NCBI GenBank assembly: GCA_002321895.1
Contig: DCMZ01000003.1
Span: 337,070 to 401,069, forward strand
Reading direction: 5' to 3'
DNA length: 64,000 nucleotides
Source: Bdellovibrionaceae bacterium UBA1609
GTDB taxonomy: Bacteria > Bdellovibrionota > Bdellovibrionia > Bdellovibrionales > UBA1609
A program made the position numbers and the translations under genes. The notes under the pieces were generated by a model. The model had not been told where the DNA came from. It searched no databases and saw only the letters and a program-made list of their open reading frames with translations. This document shows positions 26,283-35,032 of the stretch, one piece after another. Each line of letters begins with the position of its first letter. Position 1 is the stretch's first letter.

Positions 26283-26385
26283 AATTTTCGAATTGGGCAC
26301 CGCATTATGATGAGGCCACCCACCAAAACCATTGCCAACTGGGCCCCGTTTTTTTAAGAATGGTCGTTCACGTAAAAACCGCTGC

Positions 26386-26476
26386 GGAGAGGTGGCAGAG
26401 TGGTTGAATGCACCGGTCTTGAAAACCGGCGAGCGTTAATAGCGTTCCGTGAGTTCGAATCTCACCCTCTCCGCCA
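26386..26476 (+). tRNA. tRNA-Ser (anticodon UGA)
   Basis: Class II tRNA with long variable arm (CGAGCGTTAATAGCGTTCCG), acceptor GGAGAGG/CCTCTCC, anticodon loop CTTGAAA, encoded CCA. Reads UCA/UCG and others by wobble. A terminator lies just downstream. Confidence 0.97.
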
Positions 26477-26484
26477 AATTAATA

Positions 26485-26509
26485 AAAGGCACCTTATGGT
26501 GCCTTTTTT
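26485..26509 (+). terminator. Terminator of tRNA-Ser(UGA)
   Basis: AAAGGCACC-ttat-GGTGCCTTTTTT: a 9-bp stem with a T-run, nine bases after the encoded CCA. Confidence 0.9.
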
Positions 26510-26549
26510 AATTTCTTCGAGGGTTGAGGAGTTGAACAATCACCGAGTT

Positions 26550-26644
26550 CGACAAAAATAGCAGGAGGCTATTTTTGAGAGGAGCGAGCTTCAGCTCGCG
26601 AGCAGGAGGGCAGGAGCCCGACGTCCATCTCACCCTCTCTTCCA
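26550..26644. repeat. Hairpin-rich segment ending in a degenerate copy of the tRNA-Ser 3' end
   Basis: Three successive hairpins (AAAAATAGC-aggag-GCTATTTTT; CGAGCT/AGCTCG; GGGC-agga-GCCC) are followed by ATCTCACCCTCTCTTCCA (26627-26644), 16 of 18 identical to the last bases of tRNA-Ser(UGA) (26459-26476). The loops share AGGA with a hairpin downstream of tRNA-Asn. It may be a decayed attachment-site or tRNA-derived repeat. Confidence 0.55.
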
Positions 26645-26709
26645 GGTAAGATCTACCCTACCCAGCCACCTTCCTTGCTTAAAGTTGTAATCTATGGGAA
26701 CAACTCGCC

Positions 26710-27204
26710 ATGAAAAATTATAAATTATTAGTTATTGCTTTTACTCTCATTACAGCTTCATGTGCCTCAAAGCCGATTAAGAAGTTTGACTCTAGCCGCC
26801 CGGTAACCGTTGATAGAGCCTTCTTTGGCCCATCAGTAAAGCAAGATGGTCAATATTTTGAATTTGATCAATTGGTCGACAGCCTTGGCGAAAACAAACG
26901 TGTTGAAAAAAAGCTTAAAAAGACTCCCATATTTTTTTGGAGTGGAGCCATTTTAACAGTGGCTGGTGTAACCACCCTTGTACAGTCAGATAACAGTGAT
27001 TCACGACTCACTGGAGCAGCAGTCTGGCTTGGTGGCTTTTCTTTGATGCGGCTAGCATCCAAACAAATTCTTGATATCGGTGAAATGCACAATCAAAAGC
27101 TCAAAGGACAGCCGAACAGCGATCCCAAAAATGAAATAGGTTTTATGCCTGTCATAAATGATGGTAAGGGACTTTTGCTGCTCTCATTAAGCCGAGAATT
27201 CTAA
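26710..27204 (+). CDS. Small lipoprotein of unknown function
   Basis: 164 aa, ATG at 26710. Lipobox TASC (Cys 18). A central hydrophobic pair (IFFWSGAILTVAGVTTLV and LTGAAVWLGGFSLM, about residues 78-115) suggests a two-helix membrane part in addition to the lipid anchor, then a short C-terminal strand. No family recognised. Neighbours do not suggest a role. Confidence 0.65.
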   Translation: MKNYKLLVIAFTLITASCASKPIKKFDSSRPVTVDRAFFGPSVKQDGQYFEFDQLVDSLGENKRVEKKLKKTPIFFWSGAILTVAGVTTLVQSDNSDSRLTGAAVWLGGFSLMRLASKQILDIGEMHNQKLKGQPNSDPKNEIGFMPVINDGKGLLLLSLSREF

Positions 27205-27265
27205 ACCTGCGTTACGAGCTCCCTCTCCCGCGACCTCGCAAAGCAAACAAGTGACAGCCTCCCAA

Positions 27266-27979
27266 CTACTGGCTGTCCACAACCACGCTTTCGTCGTATT
27301 TGGGGCCATGCCATTCATAATTGTTTTCACGACTGAGCTTCTTCGATAGATCTTCGTCGATTTCAAAATCGATTTTATCGGCATTGGTTTGTTTATAAAC
27401 TAAATAAGGATCATAAGAGGTCCCTCCCGATTGAGGCTCACCTCTTCCGCCGATCTTCACAATGTCAGTTAATCCATCTTTATTGTAATCCTCAAAATAG
27501 CCATCTATTTCTTTTGAGAAATGTACCTTCGCTTCTTCGGGTGAAACTTTTAAAAGAGTGGTTTTAAAAACATAGTTGCTCGGTTCTTCCCGAAAATAAA
27601 ACGCCTTGTCACCACTACTATTTAAACCTACCAGCGCAAAATATTTAGACCCCTGACTTTTATTCTTTAAGCCATCTAATTTTCGGCCACAGAGATTTGA
27701 AAAGGTCCCAATTTTTTTGCCTTCAGATGAAAAAACTAACGTTTCATAATCACAAAATTCTCCGTACCCGTGTCCCTCAACAGAAAACTTGTGACCTGCT
27801 AGACTGAACTCCTTAGAAAAAATAATTTTCATCCCATTTTCCAAAGCAACCTTTGGCATTACTGATTTTTCGAGTTTCACCTCTTGTTGAGGCTCTTTCT
27901 TGGAGTCTTTTTCTACTTTATCTTGCTTGCAGCCAAAATTTAGAGTGGCCATTAAACCCACTAAAATCATAATCCTCAT
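27266..27979 (-). CDS. Lipoprotein of unknown function with EF-hand-like repeat
   Basis: 237 aa from the ATG at 27977-27979, which has GGAGG six bases upstream; an earlier ATG lacks one. Lipobox FGC, then a Lys/Glu-rich linker. Around residue 155-170 there is DYNKDGLTDIVKI, an FG-GAP/VCBS-type calcium-binding-like loop (D-x-N-x-D-G-x-x-D). Such loops occur in surface adhesins and propellers. The rest is beta-rich. Possibly an anchored binding protein; uncertain. The next minus gene ends 57 bases upstream. Confidence 0.65.
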   Translation of the reverse strand: MRIMILVGLMATLNFGCKQDKVEKDSKKEPQQEVKLEKSVMPKVALENGMKIIFSKEFSLAGHKFSVEGHGYGEFCDYETLVFSSEGKKIGTFSNLCGRKLDGLKNKSQGSKYFALVGLNSSGDKAFYFREEPSNYVFKTTLLKVSPEEAKVHFSKEIDGYFEDYNKDGLTDIVKIGGRGEPQSGGTSYDPYLVYKQTNADKIDFEIDEDLSKKLSRENNYEWHGPKYDESVVVDSQ

Positions 27980-28035
27980 AATCAACCTCCATAACTTCTT
28001 CATACTTCTTTAAAAGGTGACGGTCTCTCCTCCAA

Positions 28036-28995
28036 TTAGGAGGCAAACAGCCTTCGACAGAGGAGATTCGGACGCTTCTCTTCTATGCTACGAATCAACT
28101 TATCTCGCCTTTGCAAAATGGGTTCAACGTCAATATCGATGTCTTTAAAATCGGACGCTTTTAAATCAATAAGTCGATCTAGAATCTCACCTTCCGGAAA
28201 AAGTTCTTCCTGCATTCTGATTTCAATTCTCGAGTCAAACCTTCTCCATTGCTCATCTGTTAAAATACCCATTGAAAGACCGTGATCAATAGCCACAAAC
28301 AGTTCGCCTATGCGAGTGAACCAGTTTCTACCATGGCGATCCCTATTATCGAGAAGATAATCTAACAGCCACATTTTTTCATGAGCTTTCGGATATCCCG
28401 AAATCCGAAACTCAACTTTTGGATCGAGACCATCGTGGTTCTCCACAGCGTCTCGAATAAAATACTGGAAGGGTCCATTCCCAAACCCGAAGATATCAAT
28501 TTCAACTGTCAATGGAACAATATTTAATCCTAATAGTTTATCTAGCTTATAAGCTAAAATCTCTCGCTCAGTCGATTGGCCATCTCTTTTAAAAACTCCA
28601 AAAACTTCCATATCGCCGACTTTGAATTTTAATGGGCCAGTCCGACCTGGAAGTATACCAGCTAAATTTAAATCAGCAGATTGGAAGCTTGTTATCAACA
28701 GCTGCTCTAGTGCTTCAGCTCTAGTGTGTTGCCCAGCCTCTCGCAAAGTCCAAATGGCCTCCTGATAGCGCTGGTCGTTTTCGTACAAGTCGGCAAGAGC
28801 CAAATAGAGATCTAGCTTTGCATTACTGGAACCGGGCGTATTTTGAATGAGCGCTTCGACCTGTCCTATGGAATGTAGGGCGTTTTCTTCCTGAGCAAAA
28901 CTGAAACTGCCAATAAATGTCAAAAAGGTGAATAGTAGATATACACCCACTATGAGCCATTTCTCTCTGAATTCGTAAACATTCCGCATTCGCAT
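28036..28995 (-). CDS. Exported or anchored atypical kinase-like protein (HipA/FAM20/PI3-4-kinase-like)
   Basis: 319 aa from the ATG at 28995. A hydrophobic segment at 13-34 is a signal or anchor. Residues 40-105 are helical and TPR-like (QVEALIQNTPGSSNAKLDLYLALADLYENDQRYQEAIWTL). From 120 on there is a kinase pattern: GVFKRDG (K136), EREILAYKLDKLLGLNIVP (E144), DNRDRHGRN (D219, N224) and AIDHG (D237). That order matches the atypical kinases that phosphorylate proteins or lipids, or the FAM20-type secreted kinases. Catalytic residues look intact. Substrate unknown. Confidence 0.75.
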   Translation of the reverse strand: MRMRNVYEFREKWLIVGVYLLFTFLTFIGSFSFAQEENALHSIGQVEALIQNTPGSSNAKLDLYLALADLYENDQRYQEAIWTLREAGQHTRAEALEQLLITSFQSADLNLAGILPGRTGPLKFKVGDMEVFGVFKRDGQSTEREILAYKLDKLLGLNIVPLTVEIDIFGFGNGPFQYFIRDAVENHDGLDPKVEFRISGYPKAHEKMWLLDYLLDNRDRHGRNWFTRIGELFVAIDHGLSMGILTDEQWRRFDSRIEIRMQEELFPEGEILDRLIDLKASDFKDIDIDVEPILQRRDKLIRSIEEKRPNLLCRRLFAS

Positions 28996-29105
28996 AAGTG
29001 GCCTATTTGACTGCAAAACACTTGCCTTAAAGGTGCCAAGTCCCTTTTTCCGTTGCCCCGCATTCTGGAAGGTCACCCCACAAAAAATGCGTTAATCTAC
29101 CCATA

Positions 29106-29732
29106 ATGAATATCCAGCTAGATCACATTGTATGGGCTCACCCACATCTCGAGTTAGGCAACCAAAATTTCTCCGAACAAACCGGAGTCACACCCCGATT
29201 GGGCGGACAACATTTGGATCTTGGCACCCACAACTCATTAGTTTCACTGGGTTCCGATTCCTATCTGGAGCTCATCAGTCCCGATCCCACAAATAAAGTA
29301 CCAGGAGGTGTTCAGGTTCTCGGAATTGGAGAAGTCACTCAACCAAAGATCGTCGGCTGGGCCATCAGTGTACCTTTACAAGAGATTCAACAAAAGCTCC
29401 GTCAATCGGGGTTTGCTGTATCAGAAATTGGATCTGGTTCTCGACGAACTCCTGAAAATATTAAGTTGAAGTGGAATTATATCTTTTTAGAAGAACCTGA
29501 GTTTAATGAAACACCGCAGATTGCACCCTTTTTTATTCAATGGCTCGGCGAAAACCCCGCACACAACAGCCCCAGGGGTTGTACTTTGGATAACTTCTGG
29601 GCCGAACACCCCCACCCAGATAGATTTCGAAAGCTATTCGATACTCTTGATTTTCCAATGCAAATTGACCAAGGCCCTACACCTCAACTCAGGGCCGTTG
29701 TAACATCTGACAAAAATTCCATCGAAATTTGA
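29106..29732 (+). CDS. Glyoxalase-like domain protein (VOC superfamily)
   Basis: 208 aa, starts MNIQLDHIVWAHPHLE. The N-terminal half has the glyoxalase-3-like pattern: LDHIVW, GGQHLDLGTHNSLVSLG, SYLELISPDP, which is a metal-binding VOC fold. No signal peptide. The substrate is unknown; members include methylglyoxal, lactone and aromatic ring enzymes. It is divergent from the kinase-like gene. Confidence 0.8.
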   Translation: MNIQLDHIVWAHPHLELGNQNFSEQTGVTPRLGGQHLDLGTHNSLVSLGSDSYLELISPDPTNKVPGGVQVLGIGEVTQPKIVGWAISVPLQEIQQKLRQSGFAVSEIGSGSRRTPENIKLKWNYIFLEEPEFNETPQIAPFFIQWLGENPAHNSPRGCTLDNFWAEHPHPDRFRKLFDTLDFPMQIDQGPTPQLRAVVTSDKNSIEI

Positions 29733-29777
29733 TTAAAGATATCAAGTCCCCTTTTCCGTCGCTGTGCAATACTATAG

Positions 29778-30407
29778 ATGACGGCCACCCAACGCCTTGC
29801 CTTCTTCGTCGAAGCCCTTCAACCTAGTTCCATGACTGAATTTATGGACCAAAATTTTACCACCGATAGCGACCTGAACTTGAACCAATTAGAAAATACG
29901 GAGTTCGAGGGATGTAAATTTATTGATCTTGATTTTGAAGAACTGTCTCTTCGATCCAGTAAATTTATAGATTGTGAGTTTATAAAGTGCAGCTTGAGTC
30001 AGGTAAAACTAGTGAATACCACCTTCCGCGAAGTGCGCTTTGAAAGCTGCCGACTCATGGGCGTGAATTGGTCGGACGCTCAGTCTTTAGTGGATGGCAA
30101 ATTTGAAAGCTGTAAATTGGATTACTCTATTTTTCAGGGAATGGACCTAAGAGGCTCTTCCTTTCTGGACTGCTCGGCCAAGGACGTAGACTTTTCAACG
30201 ACCAATCTCTCTGGTACGGCTTTCACAGGAACCCTTTTGGAGAATGCTAATTTTCATCGCTCGGATCTTAGAAATGCCGATTTGAGAAATGCCACTCGCT
30301 ATTTTATTGACCCCAATTACACAAAGCTAAAAGGTCTAAAGGTGGACTTTCCAGAGGCGTCTTCTTTTTTGGTAGCACTTGGACTAGATGTGGATTTTAA
30401 CTATTGA
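29778..30407 (+). CDS. Pentapeptide-repeat protein (Qnr/McbG-like architecture)
   Basis: 209 aa. About 25 tandem five-residue units of the form A(D/N)LXX or FXXXX (for example LDFEELSLRSSKFIDCEF, SDLRNADLRNAT) give a right-handed quadrilateral helix. The C-terminal IDPNYTKLKGLKVDFPEAS is like the dimerisation end of Qnr-type gyrase-protecting proteins (218 aa). That similarity is in layout; gyrase binding is not shown. 45 bases after the glyoxalase-like gene, probably one transcript. Confidence 0.8.
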   Translation: MTATQRLAFFVEALQPSSMTEFMDQNFTTDSDLNLNQLENTEFEGCKFIDLDFEELSLRSSKFIDCEFIKCSLSQVKLVNTTFREVRFESCRLMGVNWSDAQSLVDGKFESCKLDYSIFQGMDLRGSSFLDCSAKDVDFSTTNLSGTAFTGTLLENANFHRSDLRNADLRNATRYFIDPNYTKLKGLKVDFPEASSFLVALGLDVDFNY

Positions 30408-30410
30408 TTG

Positions 30411-30439
30411 GTTGCGAGGAGTTAACACCCCCTCGCAAC
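30411..30439. terminator. Convergent intergenic hairpin, no T-run
   Basis: GTTGCGAGG (30411-30419) pairs exactly with CCTCGCAAC (30431-30439), loop 11 bases. It lies between the stops of the pentapeptide-repeat gene and the convergent gene. Absence of a T-run leaves terminator function uncertain. Confidence 0.5.
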
Positions 30440-30449
30440 TATTGGATCT

Positions 30450-31640
30450 CTATTGTTCGGTAAGATCTACAACAACCTGATCTTGTAAAGTGTTACGGCC
30501 GAGATCATCAACGGCAAAGAAATCAAACCGGTAAGTGGATCCCATTGGCAGAAACAAGCTACGCTGGGTATTTAAAAAAACAGATTTTAAGATAACGCTT
30601 TCTCCTCTAACCTTAGGCATTAGGATTCGCTTATAGGTGTCCTCTGTAGAATCTAAAATATGATTCATATAGAACTTACCTTCACGCTCGGTATCGTAAT
30701 GATTTACATTAATCGTTGCTACATTTAATACCGTTCTTTGTCCTGGATGTAATTTAAAATCTACAGCTTGTTCATTGGCGGAAAACTCATAACTCAATCC
30801 TGGTCGTTCTCTGAGCGAACGCGCCTTTAATATAACCCGACGTCCGCTGTGATTGAGGCGATAAAAGTTAGGAACCCAACCAATAGAGGATGTATTTTGG
30901 CCCTCTTCTATTCGAGTGGCTTCAATGGAAACTCTAGAATATCCATCAATCCAAGGGTTAGCTCTGTAGTTGATAAGCATATAGTGGTTATCAATCATTT
31001 CGTACCTTGGGGCACCATCTACAAATTTTACATCCACAGTACCTAGAGTGTCGGGCACAATAAAATTCCCTGATGAGCGCCTTCCCTCTGGAACATCGTA
31101 TGTTCTACTGTGTAAGTCAGCAACATCGGGATGCACTTCCTCTAACTTAACTTCTCCAGCTGGGAGAATATAAAAATGGGAGACCGACCGCGCAAACCTA
31201 GGATCAATTATGGTTTCAAAAGTTATATTTTCCTCAACGGAACTTAACTTTATTTTAACCTCTGGTCCAAAATCCACATCATAAAATTCGTCATCCCAAA
31301 AAGGATTAAACGAGGAAAGCTTCAATTCTTTAAGCTGTAGAGGCTCAATAACAACTCCACAATAATCGACTCTATAGTAGTAAGCGCCTCTATAACGAAT
31401 ATTCAAGCAGCCCCTTCCAGCAGCTACATCCTGAACTTCATCCAGTTGAAATTGTTTTGTTTGCCCGTCGATCGAAAAATGAAAAGACAGTTTATCTAAT
31501 TCAATTCGATAACTAAGAAACACCGGATCGGGTATTGAAATTTTCAATCTACCCAGTCTTTCCGTTGGATTTACCTCATTAGCAAATGCTGTTCCCATGA
31601 AAGCCAGTGACAACACGGCCCCTAATACTAAACGTATCAT
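30450..31640 (-). CDS. Exported beta-rich protein of unknown function
   Basis: 396 aa. Signal peptide ends AFA-NE. The body is almost entirely beta by pattern (alternating hydrophobic/polar strands) with two Cys (RGCLNIRY, VDYCGV). Sequences such as YDVPEGRRSSGNF and RILMPKVRGESVILKSVFL have no known family for me. It is probably a periplasmic or outer-membrane-associated protein. No operon partners; a hairpin separates it from the convergent gene. Confidence 0.65.
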   Translation of the reverse strand: MIRLVLGAVLSLAFMGTAFANEVNPTERLGRLKISIPDPVFLSYRIELDKLSFHFSIDGQTKQFQLDEVQDVAAGRGCLNIRYRGAYYYRVDYCGVVIEPLQLKELKLSSFNPFWDDEFYDVDFGPEVKIKLSSVEENITFETIIDPRFARSVSHFYILPAGEVKLEEVHPDVADLHSRTYDVPEGRRSSGNFIVPDTLGTVDVKFVDGAPRYEMIDNHYMLINYRANPWIDGYSRVSIEATRIEEGQNTSSIGWVPNFYRLNHSGRRVILKARSLRERPGLSYEFSANEQAVDFKLHPGQRTVLNVATINVNHYDTEREGKFYMNHILDSTEDTYKRILMPKVRGESVILKSVFLNTQRSLFLPMGSTYRFDFFAVDDLGRNTLQDQVVVDLTEQ

Positions 31641-31809
31641 TATCCCCCCTATAGAATTGGGGGCAATTTAAGCATATTGAAATTCAGTAAACAACAAAGT
31701 TTATTGATTGGTTGCCCGCTCCATTGGAGAAAGCCGCTTCCGCAATACAAGCGCTTATGCCTTTTAACTGGGCAATACTCTACTCAAGCCTGTTACTTTT
31801 TAAGAAAAG

Positions 31810-32124
31810 TCAGCTCATTTCCATCATTTGCGAAACTCGAATTTCCCCGCCCATTTTTAGAAACGGATCGGATTTAGCAATCTCCACAGCTTCATCAAGC
31901 GTATCCACCTTAATCACAGCAAAACCGTTCATGCCTGTTCCGGTGGTGTCATCTTTAACAGTTTCAGCTGTTACAATTTTGGATTGTGGCAAAGGAGTTC
32001 CCGGGTTGACCACTTTATCGCCAAGCCCTTGCACCCAGGCTTTCCAGGCTTCCATGTGAGCCATACCTTCTTCTTTTGAAGCCGGTGGATTTCCTCCAAA
32101 ATATCCAATCATAAACTGAGCCAT
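31810..32124 (-). CDS. YCII-related (DGPF-type) domain protein
   Basis: 104 aa, single alpha/beta ferredoxin-like fold with features of the YCII family: the N-terminal strand MAQFMIGYFGG, helix HMEAWKAWVQGLG, a hydrophobic strand GFAVIKVDTLDEAVEIAKSDP and a C-terminal strand. The family function is unclear; some members act with sigma factors. Cytoplasmic. No partner gene nearby. Confidence 0.75.
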   Translation of the reverse strand: MAQFMIGYFGGNPPASKEEGMAHMEAWKAWVQGLGDKVVNPGTPLPQSKIVTAETVKDDTTGTGMNGFAVIKVDTLDEAVEIAKSDPFLKMGGEIRVSQMMEMS

Positions 32125-32273
32125 AATAGATCCTTTTTTAATTTCTCGCGTCTAATTCTAGTAGAAATTTAATTAAGTTAAAGAATGTATTTTAAAATCC
32201 AGCCCAAAGTGCCTACTCACCACTACCCAAAAAGAAACTATCCCCCCACCGGGCCTCATGATAGCTTTTGTTA

Positions 32274-33374
32274 ATGATCTCTTACGCTCGACTGAAATTA
32301 CTGGCGCTTTGTCTTTTCTGGTGTTTAACATCCACGGCAGAGTTACCCATTGGTATTTACGAAGGTCTTCTGGGAAATTCCGGCGCCGCCCTAAGTGACT
32401 CCACCGCACCCTCAATGTATAACGCCAGTTTACTCGCCCGCAGAAAAGTGGGGGGGTACAGCTATTCGGGCTCCACTCTTGAAACAACTACGCTAAGTAT
32501 TGATTCTGAAAAATCCACCTCCTCCACTCTCGTGCCCGGTTATATGAGTTCGGTAATGATTGGAGAGTTTTATAATCATGAGCTCTATGTCGTTCCACTT
32601 CTAGAGACCCAACTGAATTTGGATTTCGTTAATTCAGATGCATCAAACACCTATAGCACCAACACAATTTTAAATCTCACCTCCATACGGGTAGGCTACT
32701 CCTTTGCATTTAGACGTTTCCCTTTTGCATTTGGTTTTACCGCCGTATCCACTGAACAAAAAACAGATAGCATTTCCGAAGCCAATCCTATCTCTTCCGA
32801 TGATTTAATCTCCGTCTCAAAGACTGAGTCACTAGCTAAGTCCCTTGACGTGGCTTTTACTTTTTCAGGTCATCACCAATTTGGGGGATATACATTTGGT
32901 TATCAATATCTTTCCAGAGCTTGGCGATTGACAGAGTCCGCCGATGCAGAACTGACCACCTATTTGCCGGGCACGGCCAGCACTCTCACTAAATCCACCT
33001 CGAGCGTCAATCAAACACCCCCAAGTTCTCTTTCGTCTGAACTGCGTATCGGCCAGGGGTTTTTCTCTAACGGACACGAGTTTACAACCGACACTTTTTT
33101 GTCAGAAGATCCGGAAAAACAAAACAGCTATGATACCTATCAAAGTTTTGGCTACCGCATGGTTTCAAAAAACGAGCATCAAGTGCTTGTTGGTTTTAGA
33201 CAAAAGCTGGGCGTAGGCATAAAACATTTTGGCCAGGCCTCTTATTATTCCTGTGGATATTCGTGGAAAAACCGTGGGAATCGATCTGTAGTAGGGCTCT
33301 ACTACAGCATCGATGAATCGGACAATTTCTCTTCCAGTGCTGGGATAACCTTTGGAAGTGAATACTTTTTTTAA
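32274..33374 (+). CDS. Predicted outer-membrane beta-barrel protein
   Basis: 366 aa from the ATG at 32274 (a TTG at 32268 is possible). Signal peptide ends LTSTA-EL. The mature protein has around 14-16 strands of the amphipathic type, with long Ser/Thr-rich loops, and ends GSEYFF with terminal Phe, the barrel-assembly signal. No plug or known porin motif was recognised. It stops one base before the convergent serS stop. Confidence 0.75.
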   Translation: MISYARLKLLALCLFWCLTSTAELPIGIYEGLLGNSGAALSDSTAPSMYNASLLARRKVGGYSYSGSTLETTTLSIDSEKSTSSTLVPGYMSSVMIGEFYNHELYVVPLLETQLNLDFVNSDASNTYSTNTILNLTSIRVGYSFAFRRFPFAFGFTAVSTEQKTDSISEANPISSDDLISVSKTESLAKSLDVAFTFSGHHQFGGYTFGYQYLSRAWRLTESADAELTTYLPGTASTLTKSTSSVNQTPPSSLSSELRIGQGFFSNGHEFTTDTFLSEDPEKQNSYDTYQSFGYRMVSKNEHQVLVGFRQKLGVGIKHFGQASYYSCGYSWKNRGNRSVVGLYYSIDESDNFSSSAGITFGSEYFF

Positions 33375-33375
33375 A

Positions 33376-34677
33376 TTAGGAAATCACTTCCAAGCCATTC
33401 ATGTAAGGCTGCAGAACTTTTGGCACTTTTATACTACCATCTTCTTGTTGATAATTTTCTAGTACAGCAATCCAGGTTCTACCTACAGCTAGTCCCGATC
33501 CATTCAATGTATGGACAAACTGAGGCTTTCCTCCGGCATCCCTAAACCTAATGTTGGCGCGACGAGCTTGGAAATCCTCAAAGTTACTGCAGGAACTGAT
33601 CTCTCTATAGGAATCTTGGCCAGGAAGCCAAACTTCAAGATCATAACATTTTGCAGCTCCGAAACTAATATCACCGGAACAAAGTGCCATCCGCTTATAG
33701 GGAAGCTCTAACATTTCCAAAATCTTCTCTGCATTTTGCGTGAGCTTTTCATGCTCTTCGTAGCTTTCCTCTGGACGGGTAAACTTCACTAGCTCCACTT
33801 TGTAGAATTGGTGCTGGCGAAAAAGCCCTTTTGTGTCTTTGCCATAGCTTCCAGCTTCTGCTCGAAAACAGGGAGTGAAGGCTGTGAACGTTTCTGGAAG
33901 CTGCTTTGCCTCCAATATTTCATTGGCGAAATAATTGGTTACGGAAATTTCTGCAGTGGCTATTAAGCAATAACCGGTACCCGTCACTTCAAATTGCTCT
34001 TCTTTAAACTTTGGAAACTGAGTGGTTCCAAACATACTGTTTGCGTTCACCATAAGCGGTGTGCTGATTTCACTATAGCCGTGCTCACGAGTATGTACAT
34101 CTAACATAAATTGCCCGAGGGCTCTTTCTAAAAATGCTCCCGCACCCTTAAGATAGCTAAATCTCGCGCCCGTCACTTTTGCGGCTCTCTCAAAATCAAC
34201 AATTCCAAGAGCTTCCCCTAAATCCGCATGATCTTTGGCTTTAAAACCTAGGTTTGCAGGAGTACCGACCGTTTTTTCTTCACGGTTGTCTTCTTCGCTG
34301 CCACCTTCGGGCGTGGAGGGATGCAAATGGTTCGGCATCCCCGCTAGCAGATCTTTAACTTTTTCACCAACACCTTCAGCCTCTTTCATCAGCTCTTTTA
34401 CAGAACCTGCCACCTTCTGCATCTGATTAATGAGCTCAGTGGCATCCTCTTTGTTCTTCTTAAGCTGGGCAATTTCTTTACCCATTTTATTTTGTTCGGA
34501 CTTGGCCTCATCTGCCTGCTGAACTTTTTGCTTACGTGTGGTGTTTAAATCTAATACCTGATCCACTAAACCCGGGTCTTCTCCCCGTGCTTTTAAAGAC
34601 GCTCTATAGTGATCGGCATAGCCGAGACCAGTATCTGCAAAGGGATCGTTTTTTTCTAAACGTTTAATGTCGATCAT
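33376..34677 (-). CDS. serS: Seryl-tRNA synthetase
   Basis: 433 aa, standard length. It charges tRNA-Ser. The N-terminal coiled-coil arm (residues 30-110, Glu/Lys-rich) and class II motif 2 (GLFRQHQFYKVELV) and motif 3 (NGSGLAVGRTWIAVLENYQQEDG) are present, with ISSCSNFEDFQARRANIRFR between. It is 4 bases after a small membrane-protein gene and may be co-transcribed with it and the TPR gene. Two of its substrate tRNAs (GCU, UGA) are in this window. Confidence 0.97.
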   Translation of the reverse strand: MIDIKRLEKNDPFADTGLGYADHYRASLKARGEDPGLVDQVLDLNTTRKQKVQQADEAKSEQNKMGKEIAQLKKNKEDATELINQMQKVAGSVKELMKEAEGVGEKVKDLLAGMPNHLHPSTPEGGSEEDNREEKTVGTPANLGFKAKDHADLGEALGIVDFERAAKVTGARFSYLKGAGAFLERALGQFMLDVHTREHGYSEISTPLMVNANSMFGTTQFPKFKEEQFEVTGTGYCLIATAEISVTNYFANEILEAKQLPETFTAFTPCFRAEAGSYGKDTKGLFRQHQFYKVELVKFTRPEESYEEHEKLTQNAEKILEMLELPYKRMALCSGDISFGAAKCYDLEVWLPGQDSYREISSCSNFEDFQARRANIRFRDAGGKPQFVHTLNGSGLAVGRTWIAVLENYQQEDGSIKVPKVLQPYMNGLEVIS

Positions 34678-34681
34678 TAAT

Positions 34682-34990
34682 CTACGCTCCTGGGGCGATA
34701 AGGATGTACATCTTTAACAAAAATCCTAATAAAATACAAAAGGCATCGAATAGAAGTATAGACATTAACTTCCAGGATTTAGCAATTTTTAAAAAGGCTC
34801 CAAGAATAGTAACAGAAACAAATATAAATGAAAAAGTTCCAAAACCAAAAGCCTCCTGGCCAATAAGTGCAAAGGTCACCCCGAGCATGCCACCAGTGAA
34901 AACTTTAACCATCAGGGTGAACATCTGAATCATTGAAGACTTCGCCTGCTTCTGCGCTCCCTGCATTACACCATTCATATCTAAAGCCAT
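34682..34990 (-). CDS. Small membrane protein of unknown function
   Basis: 102 aa from the ATG at 34988-34990 with a strong AAGGAGG; an earlier start lacks support. Three hydrophobic helices: about residues 24-44, 46-65 and 78-98. The N-terminus MALDMNGVMQGAQKQAKSS is soluble and amphipathic. No family was recognised. It lies between a TPR/GYF protein and serS with tight spacing, suggesting an operon. Confidence 0.75.
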   Translation of the reverse strand: MALDMNGVMQGAQKQAKSSMIQMFTLMVKVFTGGMLGVTFALIGQEAFGFGTFSFIFVSVTILGAFLKIAKSWKLMSILLFDAFCILLGFLLKMYILIAPGA

Positions 34991-35032
34991 GCGTCCTCCT
35001 TGATTCTCTAACAACTACTAATCTAGTGGGGT

